Of a DNA stretch of 64,000 nucleotides, positions 43,399-51,103 are shown piece after piece. The stretch spans positions 186,001 to 250,000 of the forward strand of contig NZ_VCIA01000001.1 in NCBI RefSeq assembly GCF_005887555.1, in the 5' to 3' direction. Position numbers and translations under genes: made by a program. The stretch is from Lentibacillus cibarius (GTDB lineage: Bacteria > Bacillota > Bacilli > Bacillales > Amphibacillaceae). The notes under the pieces were generated by a model. That model was not told the DNA's origin. It worked only from the letters and a program-made list of their open reading frames with translations, and did not search any database. Every line of letters begins with the position of its first letter. Position 1 is the first letter of the stretch.

Positions 43399-43625
43399 TC
43401 GTTACTTCTAATCGCTAGCGCAATTTGTCCAATCGTTTTCGCATTCATGAAGGTTTCCATTGGCAACCGTAATCCTAAATCGACTTCAATATTGGTTAGG
43501 ATTCTTAGTGCATTCACTGAATCCCATTCTTCTAACGTTTCCGGCCCCATGTCTGGGGAAATTTCATCTATTTCCAGATCAAGGACATCTGCAACGATTT
43601 TGATTAACTCGTTTTCTGCTTTCAT
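43395..43625 (-). CDS. acyl carrier protein for glyceryl loading (AbyA3/Agg3-like)
   Basis: 76-residue ACP. Helix 2 motif EEWDSVNALRIL contains the Ser for phosphopantetheine attachment. Acidic, normal length. Located between FkbH and the acyltransferase with 4-nt ATGA overlaps on both sides, so it is the partner of FkbH: it would carry the 3-carbon glyceryl unit. Distinct in sequence from the chain ACP at 49975. Confidence 0.88.
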   Translation of the reverse strand: MKAENELIKIVADVLDLEIDEISPDMGPETLEEWDSVNALRILTNIEVDLGLRLPMETFMNAKTIGQIALAIRSNE

Positions 43626-45523
43626 ATGGTTAAAACCTCCTTCATTGGATGTAAGGCAATCCAGTCCGGTTTTGCTGAAATATTATCTAAAGAGTGACAA
43701 TACATCACGTAATCCCGCTCTTTTCTGACCATCTCAAACCCATGATCTTGATAAAAATTTTGTACGTAACCATTCTTTTTTGACGGGATATACTCACCAT
43801 ACACCGCTGAAACAGCTGATTTTTTCGCAAGGTGTAGAATCCATTGCAACACAGATGTTTCAATTCCTCGTGAAAACACACGACAGCTCATGATAAAATT
43901 GCGAATCCACCATTCTTCTCGATCATGATTTCTTACCTTTTCAATGTAAACACTGCCAACAATCCCATTATCTCCAAAACGGTCCGTTGCTTGGAAGCCA
44001 AATATGAAATAGTCATCGTGTTCCGCGCTGTCTTGGATGACCGATTGTGTATATCTTCGAGTCGTCAAGTTAAATTGGTTTGTCCTCATATTTAATTGGT
44101 GTAAACGTGGCAGATTTTCTTCTGTCGGATTCAATAAGGACACGTGAATATCCAAACCATGCAAGTATTCTTCAATCGAAGCAGTAGAATTTTGGAACTC
44201 TCTCCGCTTTACAATTTGCTTATACTTATCTGTTCGATTGGAATCTTCTTTTGTTAATTCAATACAATTGAACCACCCTTGAGACAATAGGGTACCTGTA
44301 TAATAAAATGGTTCCTTTGGCATTTCGGGAACCGCCACATTTGTCAAAAATTCTCTGATAAGGTTGCGTTCAAATGGATTATCATCGACAAACACAAAAC
44401 TGTCTAATCCAATATTTAACTGAGATGCGATTCGTTTTAGATTTTCATGCTTAGCGTCCCAATTTGCATGAATGGTGACAAAATCGTTTTGTTTTAGAAC
44501 CATGTCCGGGTGTTTTTCAAATATTTCTTGAACATTGCTTGCTTCATTTTTACTGTTAACCGCCAATAAAACACCTTGGCGTTGCAACATCTTTAATTTA
44601 TTCTGAAAATCGACAAAGGCTTTACCTGGAGGTGTGCCCCCCAATTGAATACCGTTTAAACCATCATCACCGGCAATGCCTCCCCATAGTGTATCGTCTA
44701 AATCCAGTGCTAAACATTTTTTGTTCAACCCTAACAACGAACGGGAAAGCTTTAATCCCTCCTTGGCAATAGCAGCCAACATTTCATCACTCATACTCAT
44801 GCTGGCATAATGCATAAACCTCGGATCACGGTACAGAGAAATGTCTTGCATTAATATGCTAAGATCCAGTGTGACCACTTGTTTATAATGGTCCGAAAGC
44901 TTTAATAATTTCGCTTCAAATAACCGCCATTCTTTGCTTAAATTTGCTTTCGATTTATAGTCAATAATCGATGCGTGTTGGTCTTGGGGAAAAGGTATAG
45001 TATTTGTCACAAACACCCCATTGCAATAACGTTGAAATGTTTCGATTAATTGCTTCAATTCCCTTAGCTTGTTTTTGGTGCTCTGTTTAACATCAGCTAT
45101 TGTCCAATCATCTTTCCGACATTCTTCAAAGACCAATACTTCGTCCAATAAGCAAAACGTGATGTCTGGTTGAAAACGGAATAAATTGCTGTTTTCATCA
45201 ATAAGTTCATACACATATTGGTTATATGGAGCAACATAGAATTCCTGCCATATCCCTTCTTGGATAAGCATAGCACGCAAATATCGATCAATAGAGTCCG
45301 AAGTGAAATTACCGATGACCGCGATTTTTATTGGGGTTAGGCCAATCTTTTCTGCTTCCGCCCAGTCTTCATAACACATATCCCGAAGAATATATCCGGC
45401 TTTTTCGATAGACGAAGTTGAGGATAATTGGTTCATCCATTGGATAACTTGAGGCAAAGACTTCCCTAGCTTACTCTCTTTTTTCATTTGCTTTAGGGCA
45501 ACAATGATTTCTTTTTCATCCAT
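43622..45523 (-). CDS. FkbH-like glyceryl-ACP synthase
   Basis: HAD-superfamily enzyme that takes 1,3-bisphosphoglycerate, dephosphorylates it and loads the glyceryl group on ACP. About 633 residues: N-terminal domain (1-260), then HAD core with CLALDLDDTLWGGIAGDDG (DxDxT near residue 274) and SFVFVDDNPFERNLIREFL, then a GNAT-like C-terminal domain (MRTNQFNLTTRRYTQ region). No methoxymalonyl genes (FkbG, I or K types) are present, which argues for direct use of glyceryl-ACP as in tetronates. The ATG at 45523 (or TTG 45526) follows AAGGGGG. Intact. Confidence 0.9.
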   Translation of the reverse strand: MDEKEIIVALKQMKKESKLGKSLPQVIQWMNQLSSTSSIEKAGYILRDMCYEDWAEAEKIGLTPIKIAVIGNFTSDSIDRYLRAMLIQEGIWQEFYVAPYNQYVYELIDENSNLFRFQPDITFCLLDEVLVFEECRKDDWTIADVKQSTKNKLRELKQLIETFQRYCNGVFVTNTIPFPQDQHASIIDYKSKANLSKEWRLFEAKLLKLSDHYKQVVTLDLSILMQDISLYRDPRFMHYASMSMSDEMLAAIAKEGLKLSRSLLGLNKKCLALDLDDTLWGGIAGDDGLNGIQLGGTPPGKAFVDFQNKLKMLQRQGVLLAVNSKNEASNVQEIFEKHPDMVLKQNDFVTIHANWDAKHENLKRIASQLNIGLDSFVFVDDNPFERNLIREFLTNVAVPEMPKEPFYYTGTLLSQGWFNCIELTKEDSNRTDKYKQIVKRREFQNSTASIEEYLHGLDIHVSLLNPTEENLPRLHQLNMRTNQFNLTTRRYTQSVIQDSAEHDDYFIFGFQATDRFGDNGIVGSVYIEKVRNHDREEWWIRNFIMSCRVFSRGIETSVLQWILHLAKKSAVSAVYGEYIPSKKNGYVQNFYQDHGFEMVRKERDYVMYCHSLDNISAKPDWIALHPMKEVLTI

Positions 45524-45539
45524 CAATCTAAGAGCCCCC

Positions 45540-46583
45540 TTACTCTTTAATTAGCGCAATTCCGGTTTGAATCCATTTAGATGATTCAATGGCAGCACCT
45601 ACTGCTCGCTCTCCTGATTTCATTTGTTGCGATAAAGCCTGCAATTGGATGTAGGGAAGGGCGTTCCCATTGTTTCCGGTTTCGGCTACGCAATTAATCG
45701 CTTTCAAAGGATCAATTTCAAGTCCCTCTACAATTTTATTTGTCATATTTCCGGAAAGTTGCGGTGGCAAAAAATAATCAACTTCCCCCTTAATCCAATC
45801 TTCAGCTTGTAACTGACCGTCTATTACTTCTTTTGACATTACAGGAACATGTTCTTCGATAGCCTTGTAATCTTCTTTTGCCGATTGAAATTTTTTACGC
45901 TGCTCTCTTTTACCCATGTCAGAAACATTTTCCGGAATGAACCCAAACCAATTCATGACCTGACCTGGTTTTCGGTCTAATCCAACAAATTCATTTATTA
46001 TATTTTGAATTTTAATTCCGTCACAATCGGTCTGTGTTGATAACACAACCGCCCCGGCACCATCTCCAAACAGTGCATAGTTAATCAGTTCGGATGATCG
46101 CAGTTTTTTAAAATCACGGTTTAAATCCATATATTTATTACAGACATCTCCACCGATCACAAGGGCATTTGAAAAGGCACCACTCTTTAAAAATCGATAG
46201 GCGACTTCAATCCCTTGTATCGCTCCCGAACAACCAGCCTGTATTTCATATGTCGGAACGCCATTTAAACCTAACTGATCCGCAACAAGATTAACCGTTG
46301 CAGGCATCAAATGGTCTGGTGTTGCTGTCGACATTACCACCAAATCAATTTGCCCAGGTTCTATCCCTGACTGTTCCAGTGCTTGAGAGGCAGCCTCTTT
46401 ACAGAGATCCTCCAATTGAAAAGTCACTTGTTTTTTAGAAAAATCAATTGCGAAATGACGTGTTTTCGTACCAATTAATTCATCGATCCAATCTTCACGG
46501 ATGAATAAGAATTCTTCCATATCTGCATTTGTAACAGGCTTACCAGGTAAATATGTACCAACTCCCAAAATGTTTACATCCAC
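45540..46583 (-). CDS. KAS III / FabH-like tetronate-forming ketosynthase (AbyA1/Agg1-like)
   Basis: 347-residue thiolase-fold enzyme. In tetronate clusters this protein joins the polyketide chain to glyceryl-ACP through C-C and C-O bonds. Marks: active Cys in IQAGCSGAIQG near residue 115 and Asn in AETGNNGNALPYI. The FabH His position, normally PHQAN, reads PPQLSGN here, so the usual His is replaced or displaced. The N-terminal VNILGVGTYLPGKPV is typical. GAGGGAGG precedes the ATG at 46583. First gene after the IS110 insertion; the downstream genes run without gaps to acpS. Confidence 0.85.
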   Translation of the reverse strand: MDVNILGVGTYLPGKPVTNADMEEFLFIREDWIDELIGTKTRHFAIDFSKKQVTFQLEDLCKEAASQALEQSGIEPGQIDLVVMSTATPDHLMPATVNLVADQLGLNGVPTYEIQAGCSGAIQGIEVAYRFLKSGAFSNALVIGGDVCNKYMDLNRDFKKLRSSELINYALFGDGAGAVVLSTQTDCDGIKIQNIINEFVGLDRKPGQVMNWFGFIPENVSDMGKREQRKKFQSAKEDYKAIEEHVPVMSKEVIDGQLQAEDWIKGEVDYFLPPQLSGNMTNKIVEGLEIDPLKAINCVAETGNNGNALPYIQLQALSQQMKSGERAVGAAIESSKWIQTGIALIKE

Positions 46584-46994
46584 GTTTTTTCCTCCCTCTA
46601 TATAATTAAAATATCTTCAAAATGCTCTTGTTTTCTTAGAATTTCTCAACCACCAATTTAGGAGTATTACAGGGGGAAGGGGGGCATAGCTCAGAATACT
46701 GAAGATTCTAACATCCTCTAATCCATCCTAACGACTAAACTGGTAGTATTTGGTTAAAATAGGTATAACCATGCTTTACTTCTCCACACTACTTATGATC
46801 GCTCACCCTCCCATGTATCACGGGATTTTAATCCATACATTCCCTCGTCCTGCGTATCCACAAGGTGGAGGTCGGAAAAGCTCCTTAACTGGGTCGTTTG
46901 CCCGAATGGAATAAATAAGCTCCGACTCTGCATTATTGGTGTTTGTTGATTCCAGAAATCAAGTACATTTATTCATACATCTTGTTCAAAAAGC
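46584..46994. other. non-coding right part of the IS110 insertion and KAS III leader
   Basis: No gene. Contains the KAS III ribosome binding site (near 46593) and about 350 bp of GC-variable sequence with many short complementary segments directly 3' of the IS110-type transposase. IS1111-type members of that family carry a structured guide (bridge) RNA on this side, so the segment could encode one. Confidence 0.4.
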
Positions 46995-48278
46995 TTAAGC
47001 AGCCTGTAATGAATCGCTTTGCGATATACCCTGTAATAACTTACTCCCATCAAATTCACATTGTTTTTGTCCGATGGCGAACAATACACGTACTAACTTT
47101 CCACACAACGCAATAAGTGATTGCTGTTTCTTCAATGGACGATCAGGGCGGGTTGTGTAATGCGAATGCAACGCCTTAAACGTTGGGTTTTTGGCGACTA
47201 ATGGCCGCACAGCCAAATATAAGGCTTTTCGCAGTTTCTTTCGTCCACGTTTGGTTATTTTCGTTTGGCCTTTAAATTTGCCGGAACTATGCTCCCGTAA
47301 CGACAGTCCTGCCATATTTACGAGTTGTTGGGGGTGCTTGTATTTCGTGATATCCCCAACTTCTGAGAAAAAGGTGGCAACTGTCGTTGCTCCAAGACCT
47401 TTAATGGCTATCATTTCTTTAGCCCCTGGTATATCTTCCATTAGATCCGCTATTTCCTGTTCCAGTTCTTCCAACTGGTCATGGTACAATCGATATTGCT
47501 CCAAAAGGCTGTTTAATTCCTTCCTGGCAAAGCGCAACCCAATTTCAATACCAATGCTTTTGTTGGCTTTATCAACTAGATTTCTTGCTCTCTTAATTCC
47601 GACCCCAGCTTTCACGACGGTTTTCCATTGAGCTAATACTTCTTCCGGTGTCATGTCACGAATATCAGAAGGAAATGGAAAGTGACGTAATGTGAAAAAG
47701 GCTGTTTTTCCATCCCATTCTTTAAAGACATCGTCGAACTCCGGGAAGTATCGCTGAATGCTGTTCTGAATGCGTCCTTCAATGATCATAAGCTGTTTGG
47801 TTAGTTGATCTCTTAATTTTATTCCTTCTCTTAATTCGGCATAAATGCCTTGGAGAAGGTTCGGTACAGAGTATCTACCATCCTTCACAAGCTGTGCGAT
47901 AACGCGCGCATCCTTTGTGTCGTTCTTGGTTGGGGAATTGTCATCGAGCTCTTTGGACTTCTTCACGTGCATGGGATTGACCAGCACAAAATCATTGTCC
48001 TTGGCTATAAGATAATAGGCTAGGCCTAGCCAGAAATGCCCGGTTGGCTCCGCCCCAAAAATGACATTCGTTTTTTCATTGTCCTTCTGAAGTCTGAAAA
48101 CCCAATCTAGTAACTGTTGAAAACCATGTATTCGATTGTCAAAGACCAGTCTTTTGCCAAATTCATACCCTCGATCATCCTGGGCGCGTGCCACGTGTTT
48201 GTCCTTGGCAATGTCAATTCCTACAATTAATGTAGATGGAGTGATTTGCGATATTTTGCGATTTTGATTATAATTCAT
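46995..48278 (-). CDS. IS110-family DEDD transposase
   Basis: 427-residue recombinase. N-terminal RuvC-like DEDD domain (LIVGIDIAKDKHVARAQD; Asp residues in TKNDTKDARVIAQL) and C-terminal Tnp2 domain: AIKGLGATTVATFFSEVGDI, NMAGLSLREHSSGKFKGQTK (catalytic Ser region) and KRGRKKLRKALYLAV. GGAGAGG precedes the ATG at 48278. Intact. It interrupts the biosynthetic operon between the SDR-like gene and the KAS III gene, so it separates the chain-building and release modules. A 16-bp palindrome lies in its leader. Confidence 0.93.
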   Translation of the reverse strand: MNYNQNRKISQITPSTLIVGIDIAKDKHVARAQDDRGYEFGKRLVFDNRIHGFQQLLDWVFRLQKDNEKTNVIFGAEPTGHFWLGLAYYLIAKDNDFVLVNPMHVKKSKELDDNSPTKNDTKDARVIAQLVKDGRYSVPNLLQGIYAELREGIKLRDQLTKQLMIIEGRIQNSIQRYFPEFDDVFKEWDGKTAFFTLRHFPFPSDIRDMTPEEVLAQWKTVVKAGVGIKRARNLVDKANKSIGIEIGLRFARKELNSLLEQYRLYHDQLEELEQEIADLMEDIPGAKEMIAIKGLGATTVATFFSEVGDITKYKHPQQLVNMAGLSLREHSSGKFKGQTKITKRGRKKLRKALYLAVRPLVAKNPTFKALHSHYTTRPDRPLKKQQSLIALCGKLVRVLFAIGQKQCEFDGSKLLQGISQSDSLQAA

Positions 48279-48293
48279 GTCGAGTCCTCTCCT

Positions 48294-48360
48294 TGGTATT
48301 TATCTATTTCGGGGTCAATGCGCATTGACAGCCCGTACTATACCAAGAGGGCTCTTTTTT
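48294..48360. repeat. IS110 left-end stem-loop with perfect palindrome
   Basis: CCTTGGTAT and ATACCAAG pair across a region containing GTCAATGCGCATTGAC, a perfect 16-bp palindrome. The outer stem is followed on the plus strand by GAGGGCTCTTTTTT. It lies directly upstream of the transposase start. Confidence 0.6.
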
Positions 48361-48397
48361 GTTCAATCCTCAAATTTCTTCATTACAGGAATGCTCC

Positions 48398-49135
48398 TTA
48401 TAAGCTCGTTTCAATTCCGGTACCAATATGAAAATTTTCTCCTCCAATATTTTTTACAGGTGGATTGATAAGTATATCCAAGGCTGGAATCATCTCTTTT
48501 AAATGAAGAAGCGCCGGTTTCAAACTAAATATTTCGACCATTTTTTTTGTTTTTCTTTTTTGCAATCGATCCGACTCTTTTTCATGATATCCAAATGTCA
48601 TGACATTCACATTGATCTTAAAAGCGGATAACTCACGGGACAAACACTTCATCATCGAAATTTTCCCTTGATTTAATACTGGAGAGCTTGCATAGTCCGC
48701 ATAGTATAAGGGATCATAGATCAACGGAAAGATAATTTCACCCGACTTTGCCCTTATCATCAATTCCGCAGCCATCTTATTAAAAAGATAAATCTGTTCG
48801 AATTGAGAAGAAATACAATCTCCGAAAGCTAAATCGTTATTTTCAAGCCATTGCTCTTCATTAACCATTTCATTTCCATGAATCAATATATCCAGCCCAT
48901 CCATCCTATCTTCTATGGCCTTTTGAATCTGCGATAACGATTTTTCATTGGTATCTGGAATAATCATTGGGTGGTATCTTTCTTGCCATTCCGAATGAAT
49001 AGAAGAAAAATACTGATCACTAACATCTTTGTTTTCAAAACATGTCATGACCTGATGGCCTTGTTCTAGTAGATACGATACGATCAACTGGTTAAACGGC
49101 TTATCTCCCTCCGTAATCATCACTCTTTTTTCCAA
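48398..49135 (-). CDS. degenerate short-chain dehydrogenase-like protein
   Basis: About 245 residues with the length and secondary-structure pattern of a FabG-type SDR, but key sites are gone: the N-terminal GxxxGxG is replaced by ITEGDKPFNQ, and the YxxxK segment reads SPVLNQGKISM with no Tyr at the proper spacing. Probably a catalytically dead partner of the active ketoreductase upstream, or an alternative oxidoreductase. AAGGAGG 8 nt before the TTG at 49135 decides the start; it lies just after the ketoreductase stop (49149), within the same operon. Confidence 0.65.
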   Translation of the reverse strand: MEKRVMITEGDKPFNQLIVSYLLEQGHQVMTCFENKDVSDQYFSSIHSEWQERYHPMIIPDTNEKSLSQIQKAIEDRMDGLDILIHGNEMVNEEQWLENNDLAFGDCISSQFEQIYLFNKMAAELMIRAKSGEIIFPLIYDPLYYADYASSPVLNQGKISMMKCLSRELSAFKINVNVMTFGYHEKESDRLQKRKTKKMVEIFSLKPALLHLKEMIPALDILINPPVKNIGGENFHIGTGIETSL

Positions 49136-49148
49136 AGCATTCTCCTCC

Positions 49149-49907
49149 TTATCGTAAAAATCCGCCATCCACTTTTAAAACGGTATCATCAAGGTACCCA
49201 CATAAATCTGATGATAGGAATAAAACCGCATTCGCCACTTCCTCTGGTTCCCCTAATCGTTTTTCGTTTGTAAATCGTAAAAAGTTATCAATTTTGCTTT
49301 GCGGGACATGTTTAATCATTTCCGTATTAATCATGCCAGGTGCAACGGCATTAATTTTCAACCCTTTACGTGCATACTTCCTTGATAAAAGGCGTGTCAA
49401 CCCCATGATAGATCCCTTTGACGCGCCGTAGTTACTTTGAGCCTCTCGCCCAATCACTCCGGTTGTCGAAACGAGATTAACAATATTTCCTTCATTTTGC
49501 TCTTCCATATACGGAAGAACCGTTGTCGCGCAGATATATGTACCGAGAAAGTTCGTATCGTATACGTGTTTCCACTGTTCATTTGACATTTGAGTAATGA
49601 AGCTATCACCTGTTACTCCGGCATTATTGACGAGTACATCAATTTTGCCGTAACGTTCATTAACACTGTTCATAAGACCTTCAATAAAACTGCGGTCTGT
49701 AACCGAACCTTTGTATAATGATCGCTCGATCCCTTTTTCGTTTAAATCCCTTTCAATTTCGTTCGCTGCTTGATCATTACGAGCATACACACCTACAACA
49801 TTGGCACCCTCCTCAGCTAATCGATAAAAAATCGTTTTGCCAATACCACGTGTGGCGCCAGTAACAATCACCGTTTTATTTTTTAATAACATCGCACGTT
49901 CTTGCAT
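49149..49907 (-). CDS. FabG-like beta-ketoacyl-ACP reductase
   Basis: 252-residue SDR reducing beta-ketoacyl-ACP with NADPH. Marks: VTGATRGIGKTIFYRLAEEG, NNAGVTGDS, and catalytic YGASKGSIMGLTR with the Ser in LVSTTGVIG before it. All catalytic residues are present, so the chain is reduced, in agreement with a FabZ-like dehydratase in the operon. ATG at 49907 is preceded by AAAGGAGTG, which is itself part of a perfect small dyad (49919-49937). Confidence 0.93.
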   Translation of the reverse strand: MQERAMLLKNKTVIVTGATRGIGKTIFYRLAEEGANVVGVYARNDQAANEIERDLNEKGIERSLYKGSVTDRSFIEGLMNSVNERYGKIDVLVNNAGVTGDSFITQMSNEQWKHVYDTNFLGTYICATTVLPYMEEQNEGNIVNLVSTTGVIGREAQSNYGASKGSIMGLTRLLSRKYARKGLKINAVAPGMINTEMIKHVPQSKIDNFLRFTNEKRLGEPEEVANAVLFLSSDLCGYLDDTVLKVDGGFLR

Positions 49908-49918
49908 CTTGTAACCAT

Positions 49919-49967
49919 CACTCCTTTCAAAGGAGTGGCCTAAAGAGCGAAAACTCTTAGACCACTC
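49919..49967. promoter_or_regulatory. two overlapping, mutually exclusive hairpins between ACP and ketoreductase genes
   Basis: Hairpin A: GAGTGGCCTAAAGAG (49933-49947) pairs with CTCTTAGACCACTC (49954-49967). Hairpin B: CACTCCTTT (49919-49927) pairs with AAAGGAGTG (49929-49937) and sequesters the ketoreductase ribosome binding site. The two share 49933-49937, so only one can form at a time. On the plus strand hairpin A is followed by a T-run. Confidence 0.6.
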
Positions 49968-49974
49968 TTTTTAT

Positions 49975-50256
49975 TTACATAGACACAGCATGTTGGGAAA
50001 CTACAAAACTAGCAAGCGTTTCAACAGAATAAAAGTGTTCACGAGTTTCTTCTTCACTCATTCCTTGGAGTTTCACGTCAAACTCTTCCTCGAGTCCTGC
50101 AACAACATCCAGCGCTTCTACAGAATCTAATCCAATTCCATCACCAAACAATGGCTCTTGATCTTCAATTTCTTCAGGTGACAAGTCTTCAATTTCCAAT
50201 CTTTCAATTAAAATGTTCTCTTTGATAATTTGCTTGATTTCTTCCATATTTTGCAT
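49975..50256 (-). CDS. acyl carrier protein for chain assembly
   Basis: 93-residue ACP, acidic. Helix 2 GIGLDSVEALDVVAGLEEEF carries the phosphopantetheine Ser. The GLDSVE form is the type seen in type II PKS and aryl-polyene systems, differing from the second ACP at 43395. AGGAGG 8 nt before the ATG at 50256. It lies between the KS-CLF gene and the ketoreductase, the expected place for the chain-elongation ACP. Confidence 0.92.
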   Translation of the reverse strand: MQNMEEIKQIIKENILIERLEIEDLSPEEIEDQEPLFGDGIGLDSVEALDVVAGLEEEFDVKLQGMSEEETREHFYSVETLASFVVSQHAVSM

Positions 50257-50311
50257 GGAAAATACCTCCTAAAATGTTTTATAATTTTATTTTAACTATC
50301 ATAAATGATAG

Positions 50312-51049
50312 TTAATTCACATCTCCAACAACCATTGCTATAAAATTACCATTAACGGATGAGCTGACAACTAACCCTTGATTTAACCCCTTATTGAGGG
50401 GGGGGCTTTCTATTGAAGCCGCTATTTCCCTAGAACAATTTGGGACATGCAAACCAGAATAAATACATTCAGCAGCAAGGTATAAGTGATTTAAAGCACT
50501 CGTAGATTCACCGTATCCGGTGTGGCGATTAAAGCAGATAACTTCATTGTCACTAAAAATTTCGGATAACCCTGTTTGCATGTTTTTCATTTTTTTCTGC
50601 CGCCCATCATTATTGTAAAAAACAAAATTAATCTCATCTTTCGTCGTACCAGCTCGATCCAAGGCTTGGTCAATCGACGCCTCTAACGGTTCATTACTAA
50701 ATCCATCTTTCCTGTCGTCAAAAGCGAATCCAACCCCTTTAAGTTCAGCATAAATCTTGCTACCAGATGTTTCGGCTTCATTCAAACTGGCTAAGGTTAG
50801 GAAAGAACTTCCCTCCGTGAGTGGGAATTCACTATTGTCAAGACCGTATGCCTTATCAATTGCACTTGTTAACTCCGAGTGTTCATCCCCAGCGCCGACA
50901 AGACAATGATTATGAATCCTGTTTTTTACAATCTCATAACCATAAAAGGCACTCATAAGTCCATCATTTCCTCCAGTACTTAACGAACTGCTATAGCCTT
51001 TAATTTTAAGTTTTTTACTAATCTTTCCGGCCGTCGAGTTCAAAACCAT
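50312..51049 (-). CDS. C-terminal part of the chain-length-factor-like ketosynthase, cut off by an in-frame TGA
   Basis: About 245 residues continuing, in the same frame as the KS gene at 51104-52645, a second ketosynthase domain: VLNSTAGKISKKLKIKGYSS then HCLVGAGDEHSEL and FNRHTGYGESTSALNHLYLA. The active-site Cys region is replaced by SLSTGGNDGLMSAF, with no Cys where the active KS has TACAAS, so this half is a chain-length-factor or decarboxylase-like partner rather than an elongating KS. The ATG at 51049 has no good ribosome binding site, so it is unlikely to be translated by itself. The 19 codons from the TGA at 51104-51106 to this ATG (DKIFKNSPAHASGIYFPD) are also KS-like. Confidence 0.75.
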   Translation of the reverse strand: MVLNSTAGKISKKLKIKGYSSSLSTGGNDGLMSAFYGYEIVKNRIHNHCLVGAGDEHSELTSAIDKAYGLDNSEFPLTEGSSFLTLASLNEAETSGSKIYAELKGVGFAFDDRKDGFSNEPLEASIDQALDRAGTTKDEINFVFYNNDGRQKKMKNMQTGLSEIFSDNEVICFNRHTGYGESTSALNHLYLAAECIYSGLHVPNCSREIAASIESPPLNKGLNQGLVVSSSVNGNFIAMVVGDVN

Positions 51050-51103
51050 GTCCGGGAAATATATTCCACTCGCGTGTGCCGGCGAATTTTTAAATATCTT
51101 ATC

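Noticed and set aside
43622-45523. FkbH and its ACP as a methoxymalonyl-ACP extender pathway
   Set aside because: The dehydrogenases and methyltransferase of that pathway are absent, and the KAS III and acyltransferase neighbours are those of tetronate clusters.
47191-47631. A plus-strand open frame opposite the IS110 transposase
   Set aside because: Shadow frame of a clear transposase gene, no start signals.
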